Source: Rhodoferax fermentans
GTDB lineage: Bacteria; Pseudomonadota; Gammaproteobacteria; Burkholderiales; Burkholderiaceae_C
Assembly: GCF_002017865.1 (NCBI RefSeq)
Contig: NZ_MTJN01000002.1
Location: forward strand, 1,674,001 to 1,738,000
Direction of reading: 5' to 3'
Length of the DNA: 64,000 nt
In this document: in pieces, positions 18,175-26,627 of the stretch
Numbering within the stretch: position 1 is the first letter of the stretch
Layout of the letters: each line of letters starts with the position of its first letter
Made by a program: the position numbers and the translations under genes
The notes under the pieces: model-generated
The model's database searches: none
What the model was told of the DNA's origin: nothing
Seen by the model: the letters and a program-made list of their open reading frames with translations, nothing else

Positions 18175-18308
18175 GCCTGTTGCTGGAACTCACCGCGCCA
18201 TCCAGCCGACTGTGGATCATCGGGCAGCCCGCCAAAGTTGCGGCACGGGACGCAGTGCATCTACTGGTGCGAGTTGCGCTGCTGTGCGTCTGCACCGTTT
18301 GCAGATGA
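18168..18308 (+). CDS. Possible 46-residue hydrophobic protein overlapping the antitoxin
   Basis: An ATG inside the last codons of the antitoxin gene opens a frame of 46 codons ending at TGA 18306-18308. The product begins MVSLLLELTAPSSRLWIIG and ends in a hydrophobic Cys-containing stretch (VALLCVCTVCR). The overlap resembles the coupling between an antitoxin and its toxin. There is no sequence match to a toxin I know, and chance is possible; it may also be a remnant. Confidence 0.25.
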   Translation: MVSLLLELTAPSSRLWIIGQPAKVAARDAVHLLVRVALLCVCTVCR

Positions 18309-18414
18309 ATCTTCGCTCTCGAACTGGCGGCCTTTGTTCAAAGGTCAGCGATATACTGAAAGAGTAAATCGTCCGTCATAACAGAAAAGCGGGGCAACCC
18401 GACAGGGAGCGCGA

Positions 18415-19407
18415 ATGTCAGCGGAGAACGAGAATACAGCAAAACTTGCAGAGGTCGCAGCGACAGACTTGTTCAGCGAGTTTTTTTGGGACAAAACGGG
18501 GCCAACAAACCATGACTGGCCTTGTGAAGATCAAGGGCGTCACGACGTAAAGACACACCCCTGCGATGTTGTCTATTACTACGACGAACCATATTCTCCG
18601 GTCAGAACGTACGTCCATTGCGACCTAAAGAGTTATGCCAAGGGGACTATCCGCCCGGCATCGGTTAAATCCGCCGTGGAAAGTCTTGCAAAACAGATTG
18701 CCTGCGCTGATAAAAGCGACCGATGGCGGGAATTGCACGGTCACGACCATGTGACAGCTTCAATCTGTGGATTACTGTTTGTATACAACCATGATGGGGA
18801 ATACGAGGCAGATTTTCAGAAAAATCTGATTGGCATTAGCCCGGAATCCCTACACCTTCCCAGAGACGCAAAGCTTTTCGTGCTGGGGCCAAAGGAAATT
18901 TTCTGGCTAGACAACATTCGCGACGAAGTTCAGAGAATGCGAGGTAAGCGGCCCGCAGAGCTTCCATCGCATGAGTTTTGCTCCTACTTCCATCCACAGT
19001 TGAATCGGCGTGCGAATCTTCAGGCGCGAACCGCCAAAGCCGCAACGCTTGAAATGCTGACATCGCCCATAATTATTCTGGAGCATCGCGACCCGAAAGG
19101 CAGTGCGAAGCGGGGTGTCGTGGTCTTTTATTCCAGAAAAGGTGAGACGGCCGACGAGTTCATGTACTTGATTGATACGCTTCGCAAGTACGAGCTGTTG
19201 GACGATAACACGGCAGTAACTATCAAAACGCTTGGAGCGTCACCAATTTCCTCTCCGACCTTTCAGCGTGCACAACAGCAATACATCGAAGGCATCAACG
19301 TTGATGCCAGCAAGACCGATTTGGCTGGGTATGTGAATGCAATCAAGTATGAGCCGATGAATAAGGTCAAGAGCACCTATTCGGCAATTGATTTGGGGAC
19401 ATGGTAA
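18415..19407 (+). CDS. Unknown protein with PD-(D/E)xK nuclease-like N-terminus (cassette gene 1)
   Basis: A 330-residue protein without a family I recognise. Residues 21-72 fit a restriction-endonuclease-like core: E21 in a helix (LFSEFF), then D51 in THPCDVVYYY and a strand ending CDLKSY with D70-x-K72. This spacing is typical of PD-(D/E)xK nucleases, although the first motif is PCD rather than PD. The rest includes SPIIILEHRDP and GVVVFYSRKGETADEF strands that suggest a second alpha/beta domain. It starts with an AGGGAGCG ribosome-binding site and shares four bases (TAATG) with the next gene. Lower GC than the rnf region. Probably the effector of a three-gene defence-like cassette; inference. 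Confidence 0.6.
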   Translation: MSAENENTAKLAEVAATDLFSEFFWDKTGPTNHDWPCEDQGRHDVKTHPCDVVYYYDEPYSPVRTYVHCDLKSYAKGTIRPASVKSAVESLAKQIACADKSDRWRELHGHDHVTASICGLLFVYNHDGEYEADFQKNLIGISPESLHLPRDAKLFVLGPKEIFWLDNIRDEVQRMRGKRPAELPSHEFCSYFHPQLNRRANLQARTAKAATLEMLTSPIIILEHRDPKGSAKRGVVVFYSRKGETADEFMYLIDTLRKYELLDDNTAVTIKTLGASPISSPTFQRAQQQYIEGINVDASKTDLAGYVNAIKYEPMNKVKSTYSAIDLGTW

Positions 19408-20537
19408 TGGCTGAGTTTCTCGACCACCTGAGCGCCAACGACAACGACATTTACGATTTGTTGATTTCTGGCAAGCAGCGGCTTACCGCATCGGTGCTTC
19501 GTGAACTTGCACGGGATAGAGGGATTTTTTACTCGCCCGAGGACACCCGAGAGGAACTGGCTGATCGCCTGTCTCTCTTGCCGCATGATTTCCACGACAT
19601 CGCGGGCATTGTCCAAAAGCGAGAACCGGCACATCGACGTGAAAAGACCACCTTCGTTCGGTTAGGGTCTCAGCTCTCTGTTGAAGAGATGAAGGAGGCA
19701 GCGACGGCCTACGCCGAGGCCGTAGGCGTCAGCGAGAACGTTACGCATCGACCCAAGGGTGGAACGGGCTACGCAGTTAACATTTCCTATGAGGAATTCA
19801 ATCACACGCGGACTCGATTGCTTCAGCGCGAGCGCCACGAGGCCGGGATCGAATTTTTCGTGGAAAACGGCCAGACCGTGGTCAGGCTCCCTGCGACTGA
19901 CAAGGCGAAGCGGGTTGTTGCTGCCATCAAGGAAACGGTGGAGCAAAAGCGGAAGGAAATGATCGTTGAAGAAACGATTGAACTGACGGGCCTTACCACA
20001 CCTGCGTTGCGCTCAAAATTTTTCACGCGATTGATTTCGTCGTTGCCGGGATACAAGCTCAAGAACGTGATGAACCTTAAAGTGTCTTCGCTGCAAACCA
20101 AAAGCGAGGACGAGGAAGACAGTCTTGATTTGGAAGAAGACCTTGAGGACGGGGTTGCAAAGGAAATGTTTGCAGCCGTTGTGCACAGTATGGCGTTGTC
20201 GGGACAGAACCTCGTTCAGTCGCAGGAGTACAAAGACCTGACTGCACGAGGCTTCTTCATTACGGCGATCACATGGCGTTCGGAGCACGAGCGCGAACCA
20301 AATGACATCATTCAGTTTGATGCAGGATTCGAGAACCGTAAAACGGGCACTGGCTTCCGGTATCAAGCGCAAGGCGCCTTTCGCGCGCACAAGGGGACGC
20401 ATCGGAAGTCGATTGTCCATGTAACCGATGCAGAGAAAGCTCAGCTATTTTCACTCGTTGAGGAAACCGCCAGAAAAGTGTTGGCTGACCTGCTGAAAGA
20501 AGCTGCCGATGACGAATCCGGTGATTCCAAGGAGTGA
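19407..20537 (+). CDS. Unknown protein (cassette gene 2)
   Basis: A 376-residue soluble protein of unknown family. I preferred the ATG at 19407, which overlaps the previous stop as TAATG, because GGGGA at 19395-19399 is 7 nt away; the ATG at 19401 is too close to it. The N-terminal half contains a possible small helical domain (LTASVLRELARDRG); the middle has an acidic run (EDEEDSLDLEEDLEDG). The C-terminal half (FFITAITWRSE...IQFDAGFENRKTG) looks like mixed alpha/beta sequence. It has no membrane segments or nucleotide-binding loop. It is coupled to both neighbours, so it likely works in a complex with them. Confidence 0.6.
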   Translation: MAEFLDHLSANDNDIYDLLISGKQRLTASVLRELARDRGIFYSPEDTREELADRLSLLPHDFHDIAGIVQKREPAHRREKTTFVRLGSQLSVEEMKEAATAYAEAVGVSENVTHRPKGGTGYAVNISYEEFNHTRTRLLQRERHEAGIEFFVENGQTVVRLPATDKAKRVVAAIKETVEQKRKEMIVEETIELTGLTTPALRSKFFTRLISSLPGYKLKNVMNLKVSSLQTKSEDEEDSLDLEEDLEDGVAKEMFAAVVHSMALSGQNLVQSQEYKDLTARGFFITAITWRSEHEREPNDIIQFDAGFENRKTGTGFRYQAQGAFRAHKGTHRKSIVHVTDAEKAQLFSLVEETARKVLADLLKEAADDESGDSKE

Positions 20538-20539
20538 CC

Positions 20540-21232
20540 ATGAAAAGATTTCGCTGGTTCCAAGTTGAATGGCCTACCTCGATTCGCACACTGGCGAAGC
20601 GAATCAAGATGCGTACATTCGAGGGCGAATCGGGGCACGGATTTTTCATTGACCGGGTGCGCGATGACTACCTTGAGGCGCGCTACGTGGAACGGGTCGA
20701 ATACACCGATGTCGTCGTTGATCCCTTTGGGAAGGAGCTGACTTTTGAACGAGTTGAGTTCCGACAAACGCTATTCAGGGCATCGTCCGCGGCCCCCGGC
20801 CTGGAACTGATTGATCCACCGCGCAATGTTCAGGCATTGATGAATCGGCTGTCTGAGGCTGTGGATTTTGAGGTTGCAATCACGCCTGCGGTGGTCGATG
20901 TCTTGTCGTGGTCGGCACTGCTTCAGAACGTCTGCGGAGTTTCGTCAGTTCTCGACTCCCTGCAGATCGGCGCCCTAGAGATTGAGCCGGGCATCGTTGC
21001 GAAGGTGGTCATCAAGGGTGACAGGGACGTTCGTGCCGCCTGTACCGCGCTCACCCAGGACAGGAAGTTCGCGATGGAGAAGATCCAGCTTCGCCTTACA
21101 AGTCCTCACCGAGGTACGGTGGTGCTTTCGTCAGGTGGGTCTGCCGCGCTGAGCTCTGAAGACTCCATTGAGTATCTAATGCTGCCTTTGCGCATGGCGT
21201 TAGCTGATGCCACAAGAGGCCACCAGCGGTAG
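20540..21232 (+). CDS. Unknown protein (cassette gene 3)
   Basis: A 230-residue protein of unknown family starting MKRFRWFQVEWP. The ATG at 20540 follows AAGGAG at 20529-20534, 2 nt after the previous stop. The sequence is rich in beta-strand-like stretches (YLEARYVERVEYTDVVVDP, LTFERVEFRQTLF) and ends with a Ser-rich loop (VVLSSGGSAALSSED). No catalytic motif is visible. As the last gene of the cassette it may be a structural or sensor partner. Confidence 0.58.
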   Translation: MKRFRWFQVEWPTSIRTLAKRIKMRTFEGESGHGFFIDRVRDDYLEARYVERVEYTDVVVDPFGKELTFERVEFRQTLFRASSAAPGLELIDPPRNVQALMNRLSEAVDFEVAITPAVVDVLSWSALLQNVCGVSSVLDSLQIGALEIEPGIVAKVVIKGDRDVRAACTALTQDRKFAMEKIQLRLTSPHRGTVVLSSGGSAALSSEDSIEYLMLPLRMALADATRGHQR

Positions 21233-21295
21233 CCCTCCTAAGTTTGGTTTGGGGACGAGGCAAACCCTACAGCGGCACGACCCCATTTCCACCAT

Positions 21296-22231
21296 TCAAA
21301 GGAGTGACTTTGTTCGCCGCTGATCCACCACCCGCAGGTATTTTTGTAGGGACTGAATGCCCCGGTGTTTTGTCACCTGGGCGATTTCGGCCAAGGGCAT
21401 TTGAGCAACTGCTGCAGAGCTGACAAATCCGGCCCGAGCCGAGTGAGAACTGTATTGGCTGGCATCCCTGCCAGACAGTGCCACCGCATGCTTGATGATG
21501 CGGCAGATCGAACCAACGTCCAGCCTCGTGGTACCGACAACCTCAGAGTGGCTGACGCTGCGGAACAAGTAGCCTGATTCAATTCCTGCAAGCTCCCGCC
21601 ACTTGGCAATAGCCTTGACCGGACACTTATCGCCAAACGCAAATGGGATGCTGACCACCAGCCCCTTGCCCGATTGGTCAGTCTTGCTCTTGCGCAACAA
21701 GATGTCGATCCCATGTTCGTGCGAGGTGATGTCATCCACACGAAGGTCAGCGGCTGACTGACGCCGTAACGCTCCACTGAACATGACCAGCAGCAATGCT
21801 GCATCCCTTGCAGCACGTAGCGGCCTTTGACGCTCCACTGCTGCCAAAACTGCCAGCAGATCGTCTCGCATCAAGGGCTTGACGGCACGTTGCACGCCCC
21901 CTCCAACGGTACGAGTGATGCCGGAAAACACTTGCTTAACCCGGCCATCCAGAATCGGCGAAGCGTGCCCATTCTGCTTGTGCCAGGCGTGCACGGCGAT
22001 CATGCGCCGCTGGATTGTGGCCGGTGCCAGCTTGCTGGCAACTTTGGCAAGCCAGTCCGCCACCATAGTGGGCGTAGCCGGTAGCGAGCAGTCTTGCTGG
22101 AAGTAGGCCACATCCTTCGCATACTCTCGGCGCGTGGATGCAGCCAAAGATGCCTTTGCGAAGTCGTCCGCCGTCATAGAAGCGATATTGGCTGAAGAGT
22201 CGTCCAATCGGGTTGTCGACGTTTTAGACAT
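21296..22231 (-). CDS. Solo tyrosine recombinase
   Basis: A 311-residue recombinase. Catalytic residues can be read as R156 (GALRRQ), K183 (RKSKTDQ), H263 and R266 (SHSAR), H289 (TKHRG) and Y298 (QKYLRV). The N-terminal SAM-like domain contains ASTRREYAKDVAYFQ. It lacks the DUF4102 region of the integrase at 13118, so it belongs to another branch and may mark a second mobile module. It stands convergent to the three-gene cassette and separated from the next gene by a hairpin. Confidence 0.9.
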   Translation of the reverse strand: MSKTSTTRLDDSSANIASMTADDFAKASLAASTRREYAKDVAYFQQDCSLPATPTMVADWLAKVASKLAPATIQRRMIAVHAWHKQNGHASPILDGRVKQVFSGITRTVGGGVQRAVKPLMRDDLLAVLAAVERQRPLRAARDAALLLVMFSGALRRQSAADLRVDDITSHEHGIDILLRKSKTDQSGKGLVVSIPFAFGDKCPVKAIAKWRELAGIESGYLFRSVSHSEVVGTTRLDVGSICRIIKHAVALSGRDASQYSSHSARAGFVSSAAVAQMPLAEIAQVTKHRGIQSLQKYLRVVDQRRTKSLL

Positions 22232-22270
22232 GGTTGGCCCTCAAATTCATGCACGTTTTGCGCAACGAAG

Positions 22271-22301
22271 CACGCCAGCAAATATGTGTTTTGCTGGCGT
22301 G
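22271..22301 (-). terminator. Strong hairpin, probable terminator
   Basis: A perfect 12-bp inverted repeat CACGCCAGCAAA/TTTGCTGGCGTG with a 7-nt loop lies downstream of the minus-strand gene ending at 22366 and upstream of the recombinase. On the minus strand it is followed by CTTCGTT, only weakly T-rich, so the terminator call is moderate. Confidence 0.55.
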
Positions 22302-22365
22302 GTTCGGTTGAAAAAATGCCGCGACGGTGCGCGGCTCGGTGGTGGTGTTCCGGTGACTTTCGTTG

Positions 22366-22740
22366 TCAAAATCTGGCCACGGGCGCCCTATCGGGTTTCG
22401 GCAGCGTGTAGTCAGCGGTGTGGTGCCTGCACGCGATGGCAAAGCTCAACAAGGTTGCAGCCATGTCGGATGCTTCCCCTATGAACCAGCCCAGTGATTC
22501 GATGGTGTCGCTGCCGATCTCACTTCCGACCTCGGGCGAAGCATGCGCCAGAATGATTCCTACCGCAGACAGCCCGTGGTTCAAGGTAGCGATTACCGTC
22601 TCTGCGCTGTCGGCCAGCGCCAGCAGTACATCCGGGTTTGCAGCCTCGTAATCAATGCGGAGGTCTGGCGAAGTGGGCAGCAAAGGTAGTCGAAGCAACA
22701 GTTCCCGTGCTGGTCGCGTTTGGATGAGGTCTGCTGCCAT
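22366..22740 (-). CDS. Unknown small protein of the island
   Basis: A 124-residue protein of mostly helical character (SAETVIATLNHGLSAVGIIL..., DMAATLLSFAIACRHH). I recognise no family. The ATG at 22740 begins 2 nt after the stop of the upstream gene; an upstream TTG at 22752 is also possible. Together with its upstream neighbour it forms a two-gene unit closed by the hairpin at 22271-22301. Confidence 0.6.
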   Translation of the reverse strand: MAADLIQTRPARELLLRLPLLPTSPDLRIDYEAANPDVLLALADSAETVIATLNHGLSAVGIILAHASPEVGSEIGSDTIESLGWFIGEASDMAATLLSFAIACRHHTADYTLPKPDRAPVARF

Positions 22741-22742
22741 GG

Positions 22743-23132
22743 TCAATAGCAAGCCGGGGTCAGGATGGTCGTTACGGCGTACGATTGAACCGGCTCATGC
22801 CCCTCAGAAATGATCCAAATCTTGGCCGATTCACCTGCGGGACTGGCTGAGGAAATGTTGTATGCGCTCAGAACACGCCCACCCGCAAAGACAGCGTGCC
22901 AATTTGCATCCCGGTCTTCCTCGCACAACTCCTGCCAGTCACCGGTTTGATGGCGGTTCAGCAATTGTGGAATGGACGCGCCGTGCTTTTCAATCAGCGC
23001 CAATGCTGCCGGAGTGGCGACCACATGCCCCAATGAGAACAATGCAGGAGCGTCCAGGCATATCTGATTGGCGCGAAGGGTGTGTGGCTCAACGCCTGCT
23101 ATAGGGCGCGAGGGATCCAGAGGTTCGGTCAT
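22743..23132 (-). CDS. Plasmid/island-associated conserved protein
   Basis: A 129-residue protein with the layout of a family common on plasmids and integrative elements of Burkholderiales: FSLGHVVATPAALALIEKHG, a GDWQELCEEDRDAN segment, GGRVLSAYN and a final KIWIISE strand. Members are often mislabelled as type I restriction subunits, but there is no methyltransferase motif; the function is unknown. It precedes the 124-residue gene by 2 nt. Confidence 0.7.
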   Translation of the reverse strand: MTEPLDPSRPIAGVEPHTLRANQICLDAPALFSLGHVVATPAALALIEKHGASIPQLLNRHQTGDWQELCEEDRDANWHAVFAGGRVLSAYNISSASPAGESAKIWIISEGHEPVQSYAVTTILTPACY

Positions 23133-23183
23133 GGCTGAGTTCCAGTTGAGGGTTCAGCCGCATGAGCGCGACGCCAGAAACGA

Positions 23184-23215
23184 CAAAGGGCCACGACGTA
23201 TGCCGTAGCCCTTTG
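23184..23215 (-). terminator. Hairpin downstream of the defence operon
   Basis: CAAAGGGC/GCCCTTTG, an 8-bp inverted repeat, lies about 155 nt after the last stop of the long minus-strand operon (23371). On the minus strand TCGTTTCT follows. It could end transcription of that operon before the next gene pair. Confidence 0.4.
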
Positions 23216-23370
23216 GTTTGGATGGATTGAATGTGCCCGCGACTCACGCGGCACGGCCTATACCGCCGCCAGCATGGCAAAACGGTGCCGTGTAGTCACT
23301 GTAGCCAGTGGCAATGTCAGCTGTCCAGCACGGTGAAACTTCGTCACAGGCAGTCCGATTTTCTTCTTCA

Positions 23371-23862
23371 TCAATCCTGCTTGAATGCCAGGCATCCAAA
23401 AAACTGGGCCAAGCGTTTGGCCTCAAACTCGGTCAGATCGGCTGGCAATTCAACATCCAAGGTGAAGTCTGGGCGAAGGTTGAACGAATGCTCAATGGTC
23501 TCGGTGTACCCGTGCTCGGACTCCTCTTCCAGTTCGTACTCGATCACGTCGAGTTCTTCGCCGGCCAATAGGCGAGCAATGACCGTGACTCGCTCAGCAA
23601 ACACGAATCGCGACTCCCAGCCCTTGCGGCCAGTGACAAAGGTTCCAAGCCCAAGGCCTTGGAGCTTCTTGAATGCGGCCGTAACCTGTGATCGCTTCAG
23701 GTCATACCCAGCATTTATCAAATGGATGCAGATGCGTGTGGTGGTGGTTTCCCAGCGTCCCCGCTGATACCCGCGCAGCACCTCACAAACGGCCGCAACA
23801 TCCGAATCAGTATCGCAGAGCTTGCGCAGCTCTTTCCCTACGTTCTTTTTCAGTTCAGTCAT
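23371..23862 (-). CDS. Small unknown protein, last gene of the defence operon
   Basis: A 163-residue protein starting MTELKKNVGKELRKLCD. The first half looks like a winged helix (TTTTRICIHLINAGYDLKRSQVTAAFKKLQGLGLG); the second half is acidic (ELDVIEYELEEESEHGY). The ATG at 23862 overlaps the stop of the Res-like gene by ATGA, so it is translationally coupled to it; the longer frame upstream is not needed. It may be a regulator or accessory subunit of the restriction machinery. I do not recognise a named family. Confidence 0.65.
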   Translation of the reverse strand: MTELKKNVGKELRKLCDTDSDVAAVCEVLRGYQRGRWETTTTRICIHLINAGYDLKRSQVTAAFKKLQGLGLGTFVTGRKGWESRFVFAERVTVIARLLAGEELDVIEYELEEESEHGYTETIEHSFNLRPDFTLDVELPADLTEFEAKRLAQFFGCLAFKQD

Positions 23863-26627
23863 TCCACCACCTCGTATCTGGCCCGCAAGGCTGACAACGT
23901 CACATTGGGAGCCACCGCATCGTGCGGGATCAGCAGATAAGCCCACGGCTTGCCGCCGACCTTGGCGGCGTAGTCCGAAGCGTTCTTGCACCAGATGACG
24001 GCTTGATCGGCCTTCGCCTTCACTTCGGTCTCTGACTCCTGCGCCTCGGCAACCTCTTTTGCCTTCTTCGTTTCGATCATCAGCGTGATGTCGTCCAGCG
24101 CCACCACGAAGTCTGGGATGTACTCGGGCTGATTCACGCCGGCCCGGTAGTAAATGTTGAACTGGCCCGAAACCGGACGGAACCAGCGGCGCGCTTCACG
24201 CTCCAGGACGGTGGCCAGGATGCGCTCAGTGTCTGAGTGGAATTTCTGGAAGCCAAAGGCGCAACGCTGAAAGCCGCCGTAGACGTACTGACCGATGGTG
24301 CGCTTGTCGTCCGGCGTCCAATGCAAAGGCTTCACATCGTCTTTAGCCGTGAAGGCGCAGGGCTTCAACGGCATGAAGCCCTGGCTGACGATGACCTCGG
24401 AGCCGGCTGAATCTTCCTCATAGTGCTTTGCCATCTGAAGATGGATGTTCTCCGCGATGGCCCGCCCATGATTGCCCAAGATGTTGTGAACCGCCGCGTC
24501 GTCAGGCTGCTTGCTACGGAAATGCGCCACAGCCTGACCTGCGAGTTCATAGATCAGATCGGCATGATCGTCATAGGAAACGTCGTCATAGTTGATGAGT
24601 TCGCGGACGATGTAGTCCTCAAGGCGGGATTCTTCGATCACGGCCGCCTCGCCATAGGTCAGTTGACGGCCCGATTGCAAACCTTGAGACAGCAGTTGTT
24701 GATCTGTCGCCTGATAGTTCATGCGTGACACATCGAGAGTGAAGCTACGATAGCCGCCCTTCACCGGGCCGACCGGGACAACGGTGATGCGCGGAATGTC
24801 GATGGTCTGGTCGATGAAGACCTCGACCGACTTCTTCACCACCTCGGCCACTGCCTCGGCATTGGAGGCCATGGTGTCCAGCAGCTCGCCCTGCTGCGGC
24901 ACTAGTCGCTCCATGACCAATTGGGTCAGCTTCTCTTGGACGGTGGTTGTCCCTAGCGCCGTACTGGTGGGTACAAGGATTCGATCCTTGCCCAACTCTG
25001 CAACAGCATCCATGGCCACCATGGCGATTCTGCGTTCTTCGCCGGTAAAGACTACCGCAGGTGATTGAGCCGAACCGCCTGCACCTTGCCCATATCCTGA
25101 GGAGACAATTGCCGCGCCATCGGCACCGGAACCCTTCACGCCAGAAATTCCGAGCATCACTGATGTGTTGGATGGCACTGAAAGGCTAGTCAACCGGCTT
25201 CCGTTGTTATCGGTCGGCTCCAACTTCAACTCTTTCAGCCGTATCGGCGAGTCACCTTTGCCTGCCTCGTCGATGACTTCCTTGAACCTATCGTGCGCGA
25301 TGATGTTCAGGCGATCCACCACCTCAACGCCAGTCTTGCGACCATAGGGCAAACGTAGACCACGCCCAATGGACTGCTCGATCAAGGTGCGAGCATTGGC
25401 GGCCCGCAAAGGCACGATGGTGTAGAGGTTCGTCACGTCCCAGCCTTCTTTCAGCATATTGACGTGAATCACGATTTCGGTCGGCTCGGTGTAGCTCTCC
25501 ACCAGCAGCAGGCGACGGATCATTTCTTCCTCTTCCGCGCCAGATTTGCTGCTATCGACCTGAATCACCTTGCCCTTGTATTGCCCATCAAACAGGCCTT
25601 CTATCGTGCCCAACAGTGCGGCAGCATGGGTGGTGTCGCGGGCGATCACCAGCATGAAGGGCTTCACGGGCTTCTGGCCTGTCTGCTCTGCATAGGTCAG
25701 CAGATGCACCTTGGTCTCTTCATGAACACGGATGCCGTCCATGAGCTTGATGCGCTCCAATTGCTCCGCACTGTGGTCGGCAGGGTTAAAGTTCTGCTGC
25801 GTCACCACGGCGGGCTCTTTGACGAAGCCGTCTTCGATGGCGAGCGCCAAGGGATAGTCCATCACCACGTTCTTGAACGGTACCGGGCCTTTTGTCCCTT
25901 CGGTAAAAGGCGTCGCCGTCAGTTCAAGGCCCAGCAACGGTTTCAGCTCGTTTAGTGCCCGTATTCCAGCACTGGCACGGTAGCGGTGCGATTCGTCCAT
26001 GATGAGCACAAGGTCTGGTAAACCAGCCAGGTACTCGAAATAACTTTGACCGAGGTACTCAGAAAGCCGCTTTATCTTCGGTGCCTTGCCGCCACGAACT
26101 TCCGAATTGATCTTCGAGATGTTGAAGATGTTGATCTGAACGGGCGCATCAATCGCCTGTGAAACCAAGTCACCCTTTTGTTCGTAGGTCTCGCCCGTAA
26201 TCACCTCCGGGGCTTCAACGGCAAAGTCCGCAATGCCCTTGAAGACGTACTTCGGCCCGGTTGTGTCACTGAAATCCCGAATCAACTTGTCGTAGATCGT
26301 GAGGTTTGGGGCAAGCACAAAGAAGTGCTTGTATCCGTAGGCTGCATGCAGGTAGCTGATGAACGCCCCCATCAGGCGCGTCTTGCCGACACCTGTTGCC
26401 AGCGCAAAGCACAAGGATGGAAAGTCCCGCTCGAAATCCGTCAGCTTCGGAAACTCAGCTTTCAGAGCTTCCTGCATGGCCTTCAGCTCTTCCTGCGAGC
26501 GTGCTTTCGAGTCACGCAACGCGGGCACAGACTCCAATGCAGTGTTCAGTCGCTCCAGGCTGATGGTCTGCGGCTCGCGCAGGCTCAGGCGCCCGGCCAC
26601 CGTGCGCACGATTTTTTCTGTACTCAT
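23859..26627 (-). CDS. Type III restriction Res-like helicase-nuclease
   Basis: A 922-residue DEAD/DEAH helicase of the type III restriction subunit class. Walker A is ATGVGKT at 77-83, the Walker B box is DESH at 211-214, and a C-terminal helicase half has the SIGRGLRLPYG motif VI. A C-terminal endonuclease motif of the PD-(x12)-ExK form is seen at P838-D839 and E852-T853-K854. It would translocate on DNA and cleave unmethylated targets together with the Mod subunit. Unlike canonical mod-res pairs, a TrlF-like gene lies between the two. ATGA overlaps couple it to TrlF and to the small gene downstream. Confidence 0.88.
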   Translation of the reverse strand: MSTEKIVRTVAGRLSLREPQTISLERLNTALESVPALRDSKARSQEELKAMQEALKAEFPKLTDFERDFPSLCFALATGVGKTRLMGAFISYLHAAYGYKHFFVLAPNLTIYDKLIRDFSDTTGPKYVFKGIADFAVEAPEVITGETYEQKGDLVSQAIDAPVQINIFNISKINSEVRGGKAPKIKRLSEYLGQSYFEYLAGLPDLVLIMDESHRYRASAGIRALNELKPLLGLELTATPFTEGTKGPVPFKNVVMDYPLALAIEDGFVKEPAVVTQQNFNPADHSAEQLERIKLMDGIRVHEETKVHLLTYAEQTGQKPVKPFMLVIARDTTHAAALLGTIEGLFDGQYKGKVIQVDSSKSGAEEEEMIRRLLLVESYTEPTEIVIHVNMLKEGWDVTNLYTIVPLRAANARTLIEQSIGRGLRLPYGRKTGVEVVDRLNIIAHDRFKEVIDEAGKGDSPIRLKELKLEPTDNNGSRLTSLSVPSNTSVMLGISGVKGSGADGAAIVSSGYGQGAGGSAQSPAVVFTGEERRIAMVAMDAVAELGKDRILVPTSTALGTTTVQEKLTQLVMERLVPQQGELLDTMASNAEAVAEVVKKSVEVFIDQTIDIPRITVVPVGPVKGGYRSFTLDVSRMNYQATDQQLLSQGLQSGRQLTYGEAAVIEESRLEDYIVRELINYDDVSYDDHADLIYELAGQAVAHFRSKQPDDAAVHNILGNHGRAIAENIHLQMAKHYEEDSAGSEVIVSQGFMPLKPCAFTAKDDVKPLHWTPDDKRTIGQYVYGGFQRCAFGFQKFHSDTERILATVLEREARRWFRPVSGQFNIYYRAGVNQPEYIPDFVVALDDITLMIETKKAKEVAEAQESETEVKAKADQAVIWCKNASDYAAKVGGKPWAYLLIPHDAVAPNVTLSALRARYEVVE

